Positions 1 to 7,369 of a stretch of DNA of 13,596 nucleotides are shown here, piece after piece. Each line of letters starts with the position of its first letter. Position 1 is the stretch's first letter. Source of the DNA: Candidatus Moraniibacteriota bacterium (GTDB lineage Bacteria > Patescibacteriota > Minisyncoccia > Moranbacterales > UBA11712); NCBI GenBank assembly GCA_003157295.1, contig PMJF01000009.1, forward strand, positions 2,475 through 16,070. The letters run 5' to 3'. The position numbers were made by a program, and so were the translations under genes. The notes under the pieces are model-generated. The model ran no database searches. It saw only the letters and a program-made list of their open reading frames with translations, and was not told where the DNA came from.

Positions 1-1
1 T

Positions 2-340
2 TTGGGTGGCGGCAATCAGCAGGGAAGACCTGGAGGAGGAGCTGGAGGAGGAAGAGCGTTCGGTGGCGGGCAAGGCGGAAATGGTGGCCCAAATGGCGCG
101 CAGGGTGATTTTACCAGCGGACAAATTCTATCAAAAGATGATAAAAGCATCACGATCAAGACACGGGACGGCGGATCAAAGATCGTCTATTTTTCCGATT
201 CGACTACGATCGGAAAAGCGGTCAGCGGAGCGTCTTCGGATCTTGCGACAGGGCAGCAAGTGATGGTGAACGGAAAAAGCAGCCCCGACGGCAGTCTTTC
301 GGCGCAAAGCATCCAGATCCGACCGGACCAGCAAAACTAA
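2..340 (+). CDS. Glycine-rich DUF5666-like protein, 3' end only
   Basis: The reading frame is open at the left edge and stops at TAA 338-340, so this is the C-terminal 112 residues of a longer gene. The TTG at 2-4 is more likely an internal Leu codon than a start. Roughly the first 35 visible residues are Gly/Gln/Asn-rich ([20 protein letters not shown]), a flexible low-complexity linker. Residues about 38-110 look like a small beta-rich domain, with the pattern '[15 protein letters not shown]' followed by '[10 protein letters not shown]...[11 protein letters not shown]'. That pattern resembles DUF5666, often found in secreted or membrane-anchored proteins with a Gly-rich tail. I infer an exported protein, but the signal peptide would be outside the window. 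Its role is unknown. A terminator follows directly. Confidence 0.8.
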   Translation: MGGGNQQGRPGGGAGGGRAFGGGQGGNGGPNGAQGDFTSGQILSKDDKSITIKTRDGGSKIVYFSDSTTIGKAVSGASSDLATGQQVMVNGKSSPDGSLSAQSIQIRPDQQN

Positions 341-360
341 ATAATTCATACCAGGTAGCG

Positions 361-390
361 AAAACCGCTTTAATGCGGTTTTTGCTTTTT
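361..390 (+). terminator. Rho-independent terminator after the DUF5666-like gene
   Basis: An 8-bp perfect stem (AAAACCGC 361-368 with GCGGTTTT 375-382) has a 6-nt loop and a T-rich tail reaching 390. It lies 20 nt after the stop codon. Its tail overlaps the -35 box of the next promoter. Confidence 0.85.
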
Positions 391-410
391 ATCAATTCAA
401 AAAGTATAAT
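382..410 (+). promoter_or_regulatory. Sigma70-type promoter for the membrane-anchored gene at 447
   Basis: TTGCTT (382-387), a 17-nt spacer and a perfect TATAAT (405-410) predict transcription starting near 417, about 30 nt before the ATG at 447. The -35 box is embedded in the T-tail of the preceding terminator, so one unit ends as the next begins. Confidence 0.55.
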
Positions 411-446
411 GAACTTACAGAAAAATAATCGAATAAAGCTAAATTT

Positions 447-734
447 ATGGAACAAAAAGTAAAAGACGAAAATAAAGCGAGCGAAAAAAATTTACCGCCT
501 GTGAAAAAAAATAACAATAAAATGCTGCTTTGGATCTTGGGAGGATGCCTGGCCGTTATTCTTATTTTTGGCCTTATTGCCGCCGGGTTATTTTTTTGGG
601 GCATGAATAAAATAAAAAACGAAATTAAGAACAATGACGCCAGAATGGGACAATGGGAAAGCAATCCCAAGCAAGCTGAAGGGCAGGCGGGGGCTCCAAC
701 GAACAAACAAACCCAGCATCTGATGCGTCGATAA
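447..734 (+). CDS. Membrane-anchored protein, N-terminal part (frame broken)
   Basis: This is the N-terminal half of what looks like one gene running to 1228. Residues 1-26 are hydrophilic and Lys-rich. Residues about 27-51 form one strong membrane helix (MLLWILGG... to ...GLFFWGM). A polar linker follows. The topology suggests a short cytoplasmic tail, one membrane span and an outside domain. The frame ends at TAA 732-734 after a run of unconvincing residues (QTQHLMRR). Another frame opens after the stop at 677-679 and carries a plausible Ser/Asn/Gln-rich linker (NPASDASINS...) into the domain at 812-1228. A single-base loss, perhaps in the G-run 689-693, would join them into about 260 residues. 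I do not recognise the family. No SD precedes the ATG. Confidence 0.6.
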   Translation: MEQKVKDENKASEKNLPPVKKNNNKMLLWILGGCLAVILIFGLIAAGLFFWGMNKIKNEIKNNDARMGQWESNPKQAEGQAGAPTNKQTQHLMRR

Positions 735-811
735 ATTCCGAAACCGGTGATTCGGGATCGTCGGCATCACAGCTGCAAGATAATTCAAACGCTTCCCAAA
801 ATGCTGAAGGG

Positions 812-1228
812 ATGCAGCCATTTTCCGGCGAAAAACAAATCGGCTATATCAAAAAAGTTTACACAAAGGGTGGGAAAAATTATTTGGATATTGATTATAT
901 CCAATGGCTGACCGGTGCCGAAGCGCAAAAGGCGATGCGGGAAGATGGGGAGTGTCCAAAAACCGGGGAATGCATAGTGATGGATGATTATTATATCCGC
1001 AATGTGAATCCCCAGATCAGAACTTTTGAGATCTTACCAAATATTGAGATCATGATGCAAACCTATACAATGGAAAAGACAGGACAGATCCAACCCAAAA
1101 AAATAAGCTTTTCCCAGTTTAGCCAAATTTGGAATACGAACACCAAATCGAGCCTGAAAAACGTTCCGTATATTGTTGAAATCAGCAGCAATCAAATTAT
1201 CAAAATAAACGAGCAATACGTTCCGTAG
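812..1228 (+). CDS. C-terminal domain of the same membrane-anchored protein
   Basis: This 138-residue frame is most likely the extracytoplasmic domain of the gene that begins at 447. The frame is open from 680 and has no ATG, GTG or TTG codon until 812. The ATG at 812 lacks a usable ribosome site, because GAAGGG abuts it. Visible features are 'IGYIKKVYTKGGKNYLDIDYIQWLTGAEAQKAM', a Cys pair (CPKTGEC), and 'YYIRNVNPQIRTFEI'. This resembles small domains of Gram-positive and CPR lipoproteins of unknown role that carry 'L.IDYVQWLTG..A..A' motifs. Read alone it would be a soluble orphan, so a frameshifted or misread single gene is the simpler explanation. guaA begins 38 nt downstream. Confidence 0.6.
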   Translation: MQPFSGEKQIGYIKKVYTKGGKNYLDIDYIQWLTGAEAQKAMREDGECPKTGECIVMDDYYIRNVNPQIRTFEILPNIEIMMQTYTMEKTGQIQPKKISFSQFSQIWNTNTKSSLKNVPYIVEISSNQIIKINEQYVP

Positions 1229-1266
1229 ATTTTTTTAAGCATTATTTTGGGATATTCTAAAAAATT

Positions 1267-2793
1267 ATGAAACAGATCCAAATTCTCATCGTTGACATGG
1301 GCTCGCAGTATACTTTGGTAATTGGGCGGACATTGCGCGAACTGGGATATCGCAGCGCAATTTTGTCTCCGGGAAAAGCGGAAAGTTGGCTCAAGAGCAA
1401 CAAGCCGAGTGCGATCATCCTTTCGGGCGGAAGCGCTAGCGTATATGAAGAAAATTCACCGCAGCCGCCAAAAAATATTTTCAAAATGAACGTTCCCATC
1501 CTCGGGGTGTGCTATGGCATGCAGTGGATCGCGCACACGATCGGCGGCGAGGTTATTTCGCACCATGAGCGCAAAGAGTACGGCGAAGCGGTGGCCCAAT
1601 TCGATACGAAAGACCCATTGTTCTATGGGATCAAAAAGAAAAATGTGGTTTGGGCAAGCCATGGGGACAGCGTGGAAAAAGTGCCGGCTGGTTTCAAGGT
1701 GGTCGCGCGATCGGAAGACGGAAAAGTTATCGAGGCCATGAGCAATCCAGCCAAAAAAATCTGGGGGGTCCAGTTTCATCCAGAAGTAACGCACACCAAA
1801 GAAGGCAAAAAAATCATCATAAATTTCATTGACAGAATCGCAAAATGCGAAAAAGATTGGCAGCCGGCTGACATGATCGATGATATCCGCAACGAGATCG
1901 CAAAAGCAACCCAAAATAAAAAAGCGATCATCGGTTTCAGCGGGGGAGTCGACTCGACGACCCTTTCAGCGGCGATCGCGCCGGTTTTCCAGAAAAATAT
2001 TTTGGCAATTTGCATTGATACGGGCGGTCTCAGAAGAAATGAGATCGAAGAGATCAAGCTGAACGCTAAAGCGGCCGGCGTGAAATTGAAAATTGTGAAA
2101 GCCGCCAAACGTTTTCAAAAAGCGATCGGAAAACAAACTCATTCGGAACTCAAACGCAGAAATTTCAAAAAAATATATGGCCGAATTTTTGAAGAAGAGG
2201 CCAAGCGCTTCAAGGCCGATCTCATCGTGCAAGGGAGCCTCGCGACCGATCTCATTGAATCCGGCTCAGCGGGAAAAGCGGATCTTATCAAATCCCATCA
2301 CAATGTCGGACTCAACCTCAACGTGAAAGAGCTGCATCCTTTTCGGAATTTGTTCAAATATGAAGTACGGGAATTGGCGCGCCAATTGAAGCTTCCGGAA
2401 TCAATTTCCGAACGGCAGCCTTTTCCGGGTCCGGGACTGTTCATCCGCGTGATCGGAGAGCCGCCGACAAAAGATAAACTCGACATTGTGCGCTGGGCGG
2501 ACGGAGAAGTAACGGATATCCTAAAAAGGAATAAGGTCTTTCAAGATGTTTCGCAACTCATTGTGGCGCTGGATTGCCAAAGAACCGTTGGGATCAAAGG
2601 CGACGGGCGGGTTTATGCGTATTCGATCATTGTGCGCGGAGTGAAAACTCTGGATTTTATGACGGCCGAAGGGTACCAATTTCCTGCGAACGTCCGGCGT
2701 GAAATTTCAAACACTGTCACAAAACATCCGAAAATTGTCCGCGTCTTTTTTGATGAAACCAACAAACCGCCAGCCACGACGGAGATGGAGTGA
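1267..2793 (+). CDS. guaA: GMP synthase (glutamine-hydrolysing)
   Basis: GuaA converts XMP to GMP in the cytoplasm, using ATP and ammonia from glutamine. The 508 residues cover the whole family architecture. The N-terminal class I glutamine amidotransferase has nucleophile Cys82 (GVCYGMQ) and His171/Glu173 (FHPEVTH). The ATP pyrophosphatase domain has the P-loop SGGVDS at 225-230. The C-terminal dimerisation domain has KSHHNVG and FPGPGLFIRVIGE. Two features differ from textbook GuaA. The N-terminus reads DMGSQYTLVIGR where many homologues have GSQY.QLIARR. The C-terminus ends PPATTEME instead of the usual PP.TIEWE. Neither removes a catalytic residue, so I expect an active enzyme. There is no SD. 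A TATTCT box at 1253-1258 lies 8 nt before the ATG. Confidence 0.97.
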   Translation: MKQIQILIVDMGSQYTLVIGRTLRELGYRSAILSPGKAESWLKSNKPSAIILSGGSASVYEENSPQPPKNIFKMNVPILGVCYGMQWIAHTIGGEVISHHERKEYGEAVAQFDTKDPLFYGIKKKNVVWASHGDSVEKVPAGFKVVARSEDGKVIEAMSNPAKKIWGVQFHPEVTHTKEGKKIIINFIDRIAKCEKDWQPADMIDDIRNEIAKATQNKKAIIGFSGGVDSTTLSAAIAPVFQKNILAICIDTGGLRRNEIEEIKLNAKAAGVKLKIVKAAKRFQKAIGKQTHSELKRRNFKKIYGRIFEEEAKRFKADLIVQGSLATDLIESGSAGKADLIKSHHNVGLNLNVKELHPFRNLFKYEVRELARQLKLPESISERQPFPGPGLFIRVIGEPPTKDKLDIVRWADGEVTDILKRNKVFQDVSQLIVALDCQRTVGIKGDGRVYAYSIIVRGVKTLDFMTAEGYQFPANVRREISNTVTKHPKIVRVFFDETNKPPATTEME

Positions 2794-2825
2794 TATAAAA
2801 GTACAAAAAATTTGTATAAATCTAA

Positions 2826-2835
2826 GGGAGGAGGT
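2826..2835 (+). promoter_or_regulatory. Strong Shine-Dalgarno site for the gene at 2844
   Basis: GGGAGGAGGT lies 8 nt upstream of the ATG and is nearly a full anti-SD match. It fixes the start of the 2844 gene. Almost every other gene in the window lacks such a site. Confidence 0.85.
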
Positions 2836-2843
2836 AAGGGTTC

Positions 2844-3203
2844 ATGGAACCTTTGAGAATGGTATTGGTGGAAATTGGCGGACAGCAGGAGTTCTCTGAT
2901 AAGATCGCTGAGGCGGCAAGACTCTATAAGGAGGGTCTATTCGATAAAGTTTACCTTCTAGGAGGGAGTTTTAGCCAGCTACATTATGCGAGTAGGGATT
3001 GCAAACGTCATGGCGTCCCCACTAAGGATGTGGTTAACGATGAACCGAGTCTCGCTGCTTTCATTAAGGATTGTGAGAGAGGAGTCAGGCTCATAGTAGT
3101 AATCACGTCTTGGTTGAGATATGTGAAAACATGGTACATATTCAGGCAGTATCCGGAATGGGTCTGGACCCCAATCGAGTTTCATATTGCAGGTATAATA
3201 TGA
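2844..3203 (+). CDS. Short YdcF/DUF218-like protein
   Basis: A 119-residue cytoplasmic-looking protein with no signal peptide or membrane helix. Its order of motifs fits the DUF218 (YdcF/SanA/ElyC) fold: a first beta strand (MVLVEIGG), then 'AARLYKEGLFDKVYLLGGS', 'HYASRDCKRHGVPTKDVVND', and 'RLIVVITSWLRYVKTWYIFRQ'. The last corresponds to the family's 'VTS.yH..Ra...f' segment. DUF218 proteins are usually longer, often membrane-bound and linked to envelope or nucleotide-binding roles. The biochemical activity of this short form is unknown. Codons such as AGG, CTA and GTA are commoner here than in guaA, and the strong SD is also unlike its neighbours, hinting at separate origin or high expression. 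A large hairpin and a terminator follow, so it is probably transcribed alone or as the tail of the guaA transcript. Confidence 0.8.
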   Translation: MEPLRMVLVEIGGQQEFSDKIAEAARLYKEGLFDKVYLLGGSFSQLHYASRDCKRHGVPTKDVVNDEPSLAAFIKDCERGVRLIVVITSWLRYVKTWYIFRQYPEWVWTPIEFHIAGII

Positions 3204-3230
3204 GACATGAGCTAAGAGCGACAAGTATAC

Positions 3231-3262
3231 GGGGGCTGGTCCTAAAATTTGGAACAGCCTCC
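3231..3262 (+). other. Long RNA hairpin downstream of the DUF218-like gene
   Basis: GGGGGCTG (3231-3238) pairs with CAGCCTCC (3255-3262), with one G-T pair. After one mismatch the stem continues as TCC/GGA around an 8-nt AT loop. There is no T-run after it, so it is not itself a terminator. The terminator comes 22 nt later. It could stabilise the 3' end of the mRNA. Confidence 0.6.
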
Positions 3263-3283
3263 TGGTAATTTTAAGGTTAATAT

Positions 3284-3308
3284 AAATACCCTTTGCGGGT
3301 GTTTTTTT
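3284..3308 (+). terminator. Rho-independent terminator
   Basis: The core stem ACCC/GGGT (3288-3291 with 3297-3300) is extended by a T-G pair and A-T pairs to 3284/3304. It has a 5-nt loop and runs into a run of seven Ts (3302-3308). It ends the transcript of the 2844 gene before the flippase gene. Confidence 0.75.
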
Positions 3309-3351
3309 GTGGCCGGTATGCTAAGATTTTATCAGGGTTTAAGAAATCCAA

Positions 3352-4644
3352 ATGAAAATTATAATAAAAGCTCTAAAAAACCGATATATAAAGGATAATA
3401 TTATCTTTATGTCCGGAACCGTACTGGCTGGTTTTCTGGGATATTTGTTCCATTTTTTTGTGGCGAGAAAGCTGACAGTTTCCGCATATGGAGAAATGCA
3501 GAGCGTTTTTTCCCTGGTCGCGATGTTCGGCGTGTTCGCCACCGGTTTTTCATTTTTCATCATAAAATATTCTTCACTTTTCGCGGCGCAAAACGATTAT
3601 TCCGCAAACGACGAATTTGTATCATATATCAACAAAAAAATATTCAAGGTCGTGATCGTTATTTCAGTGCTGCTTCTCGTTTTCAGCCCTCTTATCAAGA
3701 ATATCTTGCACTTATCTGGCATTTGGGGGATCGCAGCGGCAGCGCTGGCCGTTATTTTCGGGACGGCCACAGTAGCTTTTCAGGAAAGCCTGAGAGCCTG
3801 GCAAAAATTTTTGGCCATTGCGATTGTCGGGGTATGGGGAGCGGCGCTCAAGCTTGTTTTTGGCTACGGCTTTGCGGTTTTTTTCGGAAAAGCAACGCCC
3901 GTGGTTTTTTCGGTCGCAATCGCGTCTTTTTTGGGGTGGATCAGCGTGATATATTTTTGGAAAAAATTGGGAAAAGAAACTCGAGGGACAAAAGGGAAAA
4001 GATGGGATGAGTATGCGTCGAGAAAAAAGATATGGAAAAACGCGGTTCAGATATTTTTCTTTTCCTTTGTGGCCGCTCTTATTCTCAACATAGATATTTT
4101 GCTCGTGAAAAGCCTGACCACGCCGGAAATGGCCGGTTATTATAGCGCTTTAAGCGTATTGGGGAAAATCATACTGCTCCTTAATATGTCCGTGGTCGGC
4201 GTGGCTCTTCCTCGGGCCTGCCAAGACGGACACATGGGAAATAATCTGAAACCGAAGATATTTCTTTTTTCCCTTTTTTTGATGGTCGCGATCGGTTTGT
4301 CTCTTATAGCAGTTTACTATCTTTTTCCGGAAGCGCTCGTGGTCACTCTATTCGGAAAAAAATATCAGCACATATCAGGAAATCTTTGGCTGTTCGGCGT
4401 TATGGCTTTCATCCTGTCCCTTCTCAAATTTGAGGCAAATCTGGCATTCGCGCGGCATGATTTTCGGATAAATTATTTATTGCTTTTTACCACGATACTG
4501 ATGTCGCTGGCGGTTTTTCGATATCACGACACTCTTTTCAATATTACCGTTTCAATGAGCGTTTCATTGTTGATCGGATATGTTTTGGCCATAATCCTCA
4601 ATAATTTTTTCGATAATAAAAAGGTTTTTGAACCATTGATCTGA
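3352..4644 (+). CDS. Wzx-type polysaccharide flippase
   Basis: A 430-residue polytopic membrane protein of the MATE/PST superfamily (oligosaccharide flippase). It probably turns a lipid-linked glycan from the inner to the outer face of the membrane. It opens with a polar segment and the typical first helix followed by 'FVARKLTVSAYGEMQSVFSLVAMFG', matching the 'L....YG.y....s' signature after helix 1 of this family. About 12 hydrophobic stretches follow to the C-terminus, with Lys/Arg-rich loops (e.g. residues ~203-225). 'NIDILLVKSLTTPEMAGYYSALSVLGKIILLL' is the repeat half, with the familiar D.l.v......AG.Y.a pattern. Length is usual for the family. The stop overlaps the next gene's start by one base (TGATG), indicating coupled translation with the glycosyltransferase. 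Confidence 0.9.
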   Translation: MKIIIKALKNRYIKDNIIFMSGTVLAGFLGYLFHFFVARKLTVSAYGEMQSVFSLVAMFGVFATGFSFFIIKYSSLFAAQNDYSANDEFVSYINKKIFKVVIVISVLLLVFSPLIKNILHLSGIWGIAAAALAVIFGTATVAFQESLRAWQKFLAIAIVGVWGAALKLVFGYGFAVFFGKATPVVFSVAIASFLGWISVIYFWKKLGKETRGTKGKRWDEYASRKKIWKNAVQIFFFSFVAALILNIDILLVKSLTTPEMAGYYSALSVLGKIILLLNMSVVGVALPRACQDGHMGNNLKPKIFLFSLFLMVAIGLSLIAVYYLFPEALVVTLFGKKYQHISGNLWLFGVMAFILSLLKFEANLAFARHDFRINYLLLFTTILMSLAVFRYHDTLFNITVSMSVSLLIGYVLAIILNNFFDNKKVFEPLI

Positions 4645-5627
4645 TGTTAAGTATAAAATATACCTTCGTCATACCGGTAAAGGAGATAAATGATTATATA
4701 AAGGAAACAATTCCGAAATTGCTTTCTTTGCCTTCGGACAATTTCGAGATTTTAGTTTATCCGGACGAGATCACGGACGATACTTGGCCAAAAACCCGCC
4801 AGATCGCGAGCGGTCCGATTGGTCCTGCTGCAAAGAGAAATCTCTCCATCCGGGACGGCAGGGGCGAGATCCTTATTTTCATCGACGATGATGCCTATCC
4901 CAAGGATGATTTTTTGAATGTGCTGGATAAAGATTTTCAGGACGAAAATATCATTGCCGTTGGAGGACCGGCCATGACCCCCCGTGAGAGCAAATTCTGG
5001 CAAAAAGTTTCCGGAGCGACATTTCTGAGCTCGCTTTCCGGCGGTTTTCCGGAAAGATATCGGCCGCATGGAAAAAAGAAGTTCGTGGTCGACTGGCCAA
5101 CCGTCAATCTCTCCATTCGGACATATGCTTTTGAGGAACTTGGCGGCTTTGGCGGTGACTACTGGCCCGGAGACGACACGAAGCTTTGTTTTGATCTGCT
5201 GACGAAAAAAAATACCCAGATCCTCTATGATCCGGAACTCGTCGTCTTCCATCATCGGCGCGAAGGGCTGACGAAGCACGTGCAGCAGATCAGCGCCTAC
5301 GGCCTCCATCGCGGATTTTTCGCCAAAAAATATTCCAAAACGTCTTTCAATTGGAGATATTTTATGCCGAGCCTTTTCGTGCTGTTCATAATCGCTGGAG
5401 GAGCGCTGAGCTATTTTTCAAAAATATTTCTCGATCTCTATATACTGGGTTGGATAATATATTTCGTGGCGCTTCTCAATGCTTTCTATGACATATACCG
5501 GCACGAAAAAAATATTTTTGTCACTTTGGCTGCGTCTTACTATATTTTCCTCACCCATATTTTCTATGGGGTCAGATTTCTGCAGGGGCTGATATTCACA
5601 AGGAATTTAAAAAGTAAATTAAGATAG
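4644..5627 (+). CDS. Membrane-anchored family 2 glycosyltransferase
   Basis: 327 residues. The N-terminal GT-A domain (about 1-230) starts with 'FVIPVKEINDYIKETIPKL'. The metal/nucleotide-sugar motif is Asp81-Asp82-Asp83 (FIDDDAYP), and 'GDDTKLCFDLL' (Asp177/Asp178) holds the catalytic-base acidic pair. 'AAKRNLSIRDGRGEILIF' is the usual segment before the DXD. The C-terminal ~85 residues contain two or three hydrophobic helices (from about 240), so the enzyme sits at the membrane and most likely works on a lipid-linked glycan. It is coupled to the flippase by a one-base overlap, supporting a common pathway. Donor and acceptor cannot be told from sequence. A palindromic element begins 25 nt after the stop. 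Confidence 0.92.
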   Translation: MLSIKYTFVIPVKEINDYIKETIPKLLSLPSDNFEILVYPDEITDDTWPKTRQIASGPIGPAAKRNLSIRDGRGEILIFIDDDAYPKDDFLNVLDKDFQDENIIAVGGPAMTPRESKFWQKVSGATFLSSLSGGFPERYRPHGKKKFVVDWPTVNLSIRTYAFEELGGFGGDYWPGDDTKLCFDLLTKKNTQILYDPELVVFHHRREGLTKHVQQISAYGLHRGFFAKKYSKTSFNWRYFMPSLFVLFIIAGGALSYFSKIFLDLYILGWIIYFVALLNAFYDIYRHEKNIFVTLAASYYIFLTHIFYGVRFLQGLIFTRNLKSKLR

Positions 5628-5652
5628 TTTTATATAAGACACAAACATTTTT

Positions 5653-5733
5653 TGTCATCCCGCACTTGATGCGGGATCCAGTGGTCTTGAATTAATCGTT
5701 CATTTCTGGATCCCCGCTTTTGCGGGGATGACA
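5653..5733. repeat. Intergenic REP/MITE-like palindromic element, copy 1
   Basis: An 81-bp nested dyad. The left arm has an 8-bp hairpin, ATCCCGCA/TGCGGGAT with a 5-nt loop. The right arm has ATCCCCGC/GCGGGGAT with a TTTT loop. The two arms are also complementary to each other (TGTCATCCC with GGGATGACA, GGATCCAG with CTGGATCC). It fills the gap between the glycosyltransferase and the radical SAM gene. A diverged copy lies at 11689-11790. It may act as a bidirectional terminator. Confidence 0.85.
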
Positions 5734-5775
5734 ATTAATATATTTTCTACAGTAAGCATAATTATTTTTATTTAC

Positions 5776-7266
5776 ATGCTCAAAATATCCATATCTTATC
5801 CGCCGCTCGAATCCAAAAAAGGAACGCCGCTTCTCTCCCAAAATCGGCAGTTTCAGTGGTTTTCCGACCCGACCTATATCTATCCAATGATTCCCGCCTC
5901 GGCCGCGACGCTTCTCAAAGCAAACGGATGTGAAGTTTTTTGGGACGACGCGATCGCGGAAGGTTTGGGCTATAAGGAATGGAAAGAAAGGCTGATCCGC
6001 GAAAAACCGGACGTTGTTGCCATTGAAACCAAGACGCCGGTCGTGAAACGCCATTGGAAAATCATTGATGAACTAAAAAAAGAAAGTTTGGAAATTGGAA
6101 ACCCGCCTGCCGGCGAGGCAGGTTGGAATCCGAAAATTGTCCTGATGGGCGATCATGTTACTGCTCTTCCGGAAGAATCTCTCAAAAATTCGAGAGTTGA
6201 TTATGTGATCGCCGGCGGAGATTATGATTTTATTCTTTTAAATATTGCGAATAAACTTTCGGGCCAAGGGGAATTGGAAGGGGGAGTCTGGTATCGTGAG
6301 GGGGATAAAATTATCGATTCGGGAAAATACGATTTGCAAAAACATTCCCTTGATAACCTCCCACCAATTGACCGCGAACTGACAAAATGGAAATTATACG
6401 CCTATAAAAACGGAAACTACAAATATACTCCCGGATCATATGTTATGAATGCCCGCGACTGCTGGTGGGGGAAATGCACTTTTTGCTCTTGGACAACAAT
6501 GTTTCCGGCAGATATGTGCCGCACGCGCTTGGTCCAAAAGGCGCTTGATGAGATCGGCGCGCTGATAGACTTAGGTGTGAAGGAAATAATGGAAGATTCC
6601 GGAACACTGCCGATCGGAAATTGGCTGAAAGTTTTTTGCGAAGGAATGATTGCGAAGGGATACAACGAAAAAGTTATAATTAGCTGCAATATGCGTCTCA
6701 ATGCGATCAAAGATATCGAAATATGGAAACTGATGAAAAAAGCGGGATTCAGAATGATACTCTTCGGCCTTGAATCTGCAAATCAGGAAACACTTGATAA
6801 GATCAATAAAGGCCTCCAAGTCAAGGAGATCGAGCCGGCGCTCAAAATATGCAAATCTGCCGGACTCGAACCGCACATCACGGTGATGGTCGGCTATCCT
6901 TGGGAAACAAAAAAGGACGTTGAAAATACCCTGAGCTTTTTGAAAAAATTATGGGAATATGGCTATATTGATTCGCTTCAAGCCACGCTCGCCATCCCAT
7001 ATCCCGGCACGCCGCTCTTTAAATATTGCCGAGAGAATGATCTGCTTTTGACAGAAGATTATGACCGTTTCGACCAGCGCGAGCCGGTGATGAAAATGGA
7101 AATGTCCGCCGATGAGCTCAAAAAAATGATCGGCAAACTGTATCGCTCGTTCATCACGCCCAAATTTTTGGCAAAAAAGATCACCGGCATCCGCGGGTGG
7201 CAGGATATAAAACATATCAGCCGGGCAGGCAAAAAAGTCCTCGGCCATCTCACCGATTTTTCTTGA
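5776..7266 (+). CDS. B12-binding-type radical SAM enzyme
   Basis: 496 residues from the ATG at 5776. An in-frame ATG at 5728 lies inside the palindromic element and would add 16 hydrophobic residues, so I prefer 5776, which gives the expected 'KISISYPP' start. Residues ~1-190 resemble the cobalamin-binding Rossmann domain, with 'GDHVTALPEE' matching the GGpHat.lPEE pattern. The radical SAM core follows, with cluster ligands Cys229, Cys234 and Cys237 in 'CWWGKCTFC' (CX4CX2C spacing). 'MEDSGTLP', 'MILFGLESANQETLDKINKG' and 'ITVMVGYPWETKKDVENTL' are typical later core motifs. Such enzymes carry out methylations and other radical reactions. The substrate is unknown, and the glycan context suggests a tailoring step. 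A palindrome-derived insert occupies residues ~108-118. Confidence 0.9.
   Translation: MLKISISYPPLESKKGTPLLSQNRQFQWFSDPTYIYPMIPASAATLLKANGCEVFWDDAIAEGLGYKEWKERLIREKPDVVAIETKTPVVKRHWKIIDELKKESLEIGNPPAGEAGWNPKIVLMGDHVTALPEESLKNSRVDYVIAGGDYDFILLNIANKLSGQGELEGGVWYREGDKIIDSGKYDLQKHSLDNLPPIDRELTKWKLYAYKNGNYKYTPGSYVMNARDCWWGKCTFCSWTTMFPADMCRTRLVQKALDEIGALIDLGVKEIMEDSGTLPIGNWLKVFCEGMIAKGYNEKVIISCNMRLNAIKDIEIWKLMKKAGFRMILFGLESANQETLDKINKGLQVKEIEPALKICKSAGLEPHITVMVGYPWETKKDVENTLSFLKKLWEYGYIDSLQATLAIPYPGTPLFKYCRENDLLLTEDYDRFDQREPVMKMEMSADELKKMIGKLYRSFITPKFLAKKITGIRGWQDIKHISRAGKKVLGHLTDFS
6102..6126 (+). repeat. Short GC-rich palindrome inserted in frame in the radical SAM gene
   Basis: CCTGCC (6106-6111) and GGCAGG (6117-6122) form a 6-bp stem around GGCGA. 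It encodes the Pro/Gly/Ala-rich stretch NPPAGEAGWN between two ordinary parts of the B12-like domain. The composition is far more GC-rich than its surroundings, and the frame is preserved. Confidence 0.65.
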
Positions 7267-7291
7267 TACTAAGGGCGTTTTAGGATAGAAT
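7263..7291 (+). promoter_or_regulatory. Promoter for the structured RNA
   Basis: TTGATA (7263-7268), a 17-nt spacer and TAGAAT (7286-7291) predict a start near 7298. The -35 box overlaps the TGA of the radical SAM gene. The layout, including the spacer end TTTTAGGATAG, resembles the promoter at 8113-8141. A second, weaker candidate (TTGAAG 7334-7339, 17 nt, TTTTAA 7357-7362) would start almost exactly at the first helix (7370). Confidence 0.6.
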
Positions 7292-7369
7292 AGAGATAAT
7301 AAATTAGCCATGTTATTTTTCCAACATTAAATATTGAAGTTTTGTTATATTCGCTCTTTTAAGAACTTT

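Noticed and set aside
689..712. Programmed -1 frameshift site
   Set aside because: No X-XXY-YYZ heptamer is found in the right register, and no strong pseudoknot was noticed just downstream. A one-base loss explains the break more simply.
4752..5309. Minus-strand 185-residue frame
   Set aside because: It is a shadow of the glycosyltransferase at 4644-5627, with no start signal or family resemblance.
5653..5733. CRISPR repeat
   Set aside because: It is a single nested dyad with no regular array of spacers, and no cas gene is visible.
5728..5775. Upstream ATG for the radical SAM protein
   Set aside because: It lies inside the palindromic element and adds a hydrophobic stretch not expected before the B12-like domain. 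The ATG at 5776 is preferred.
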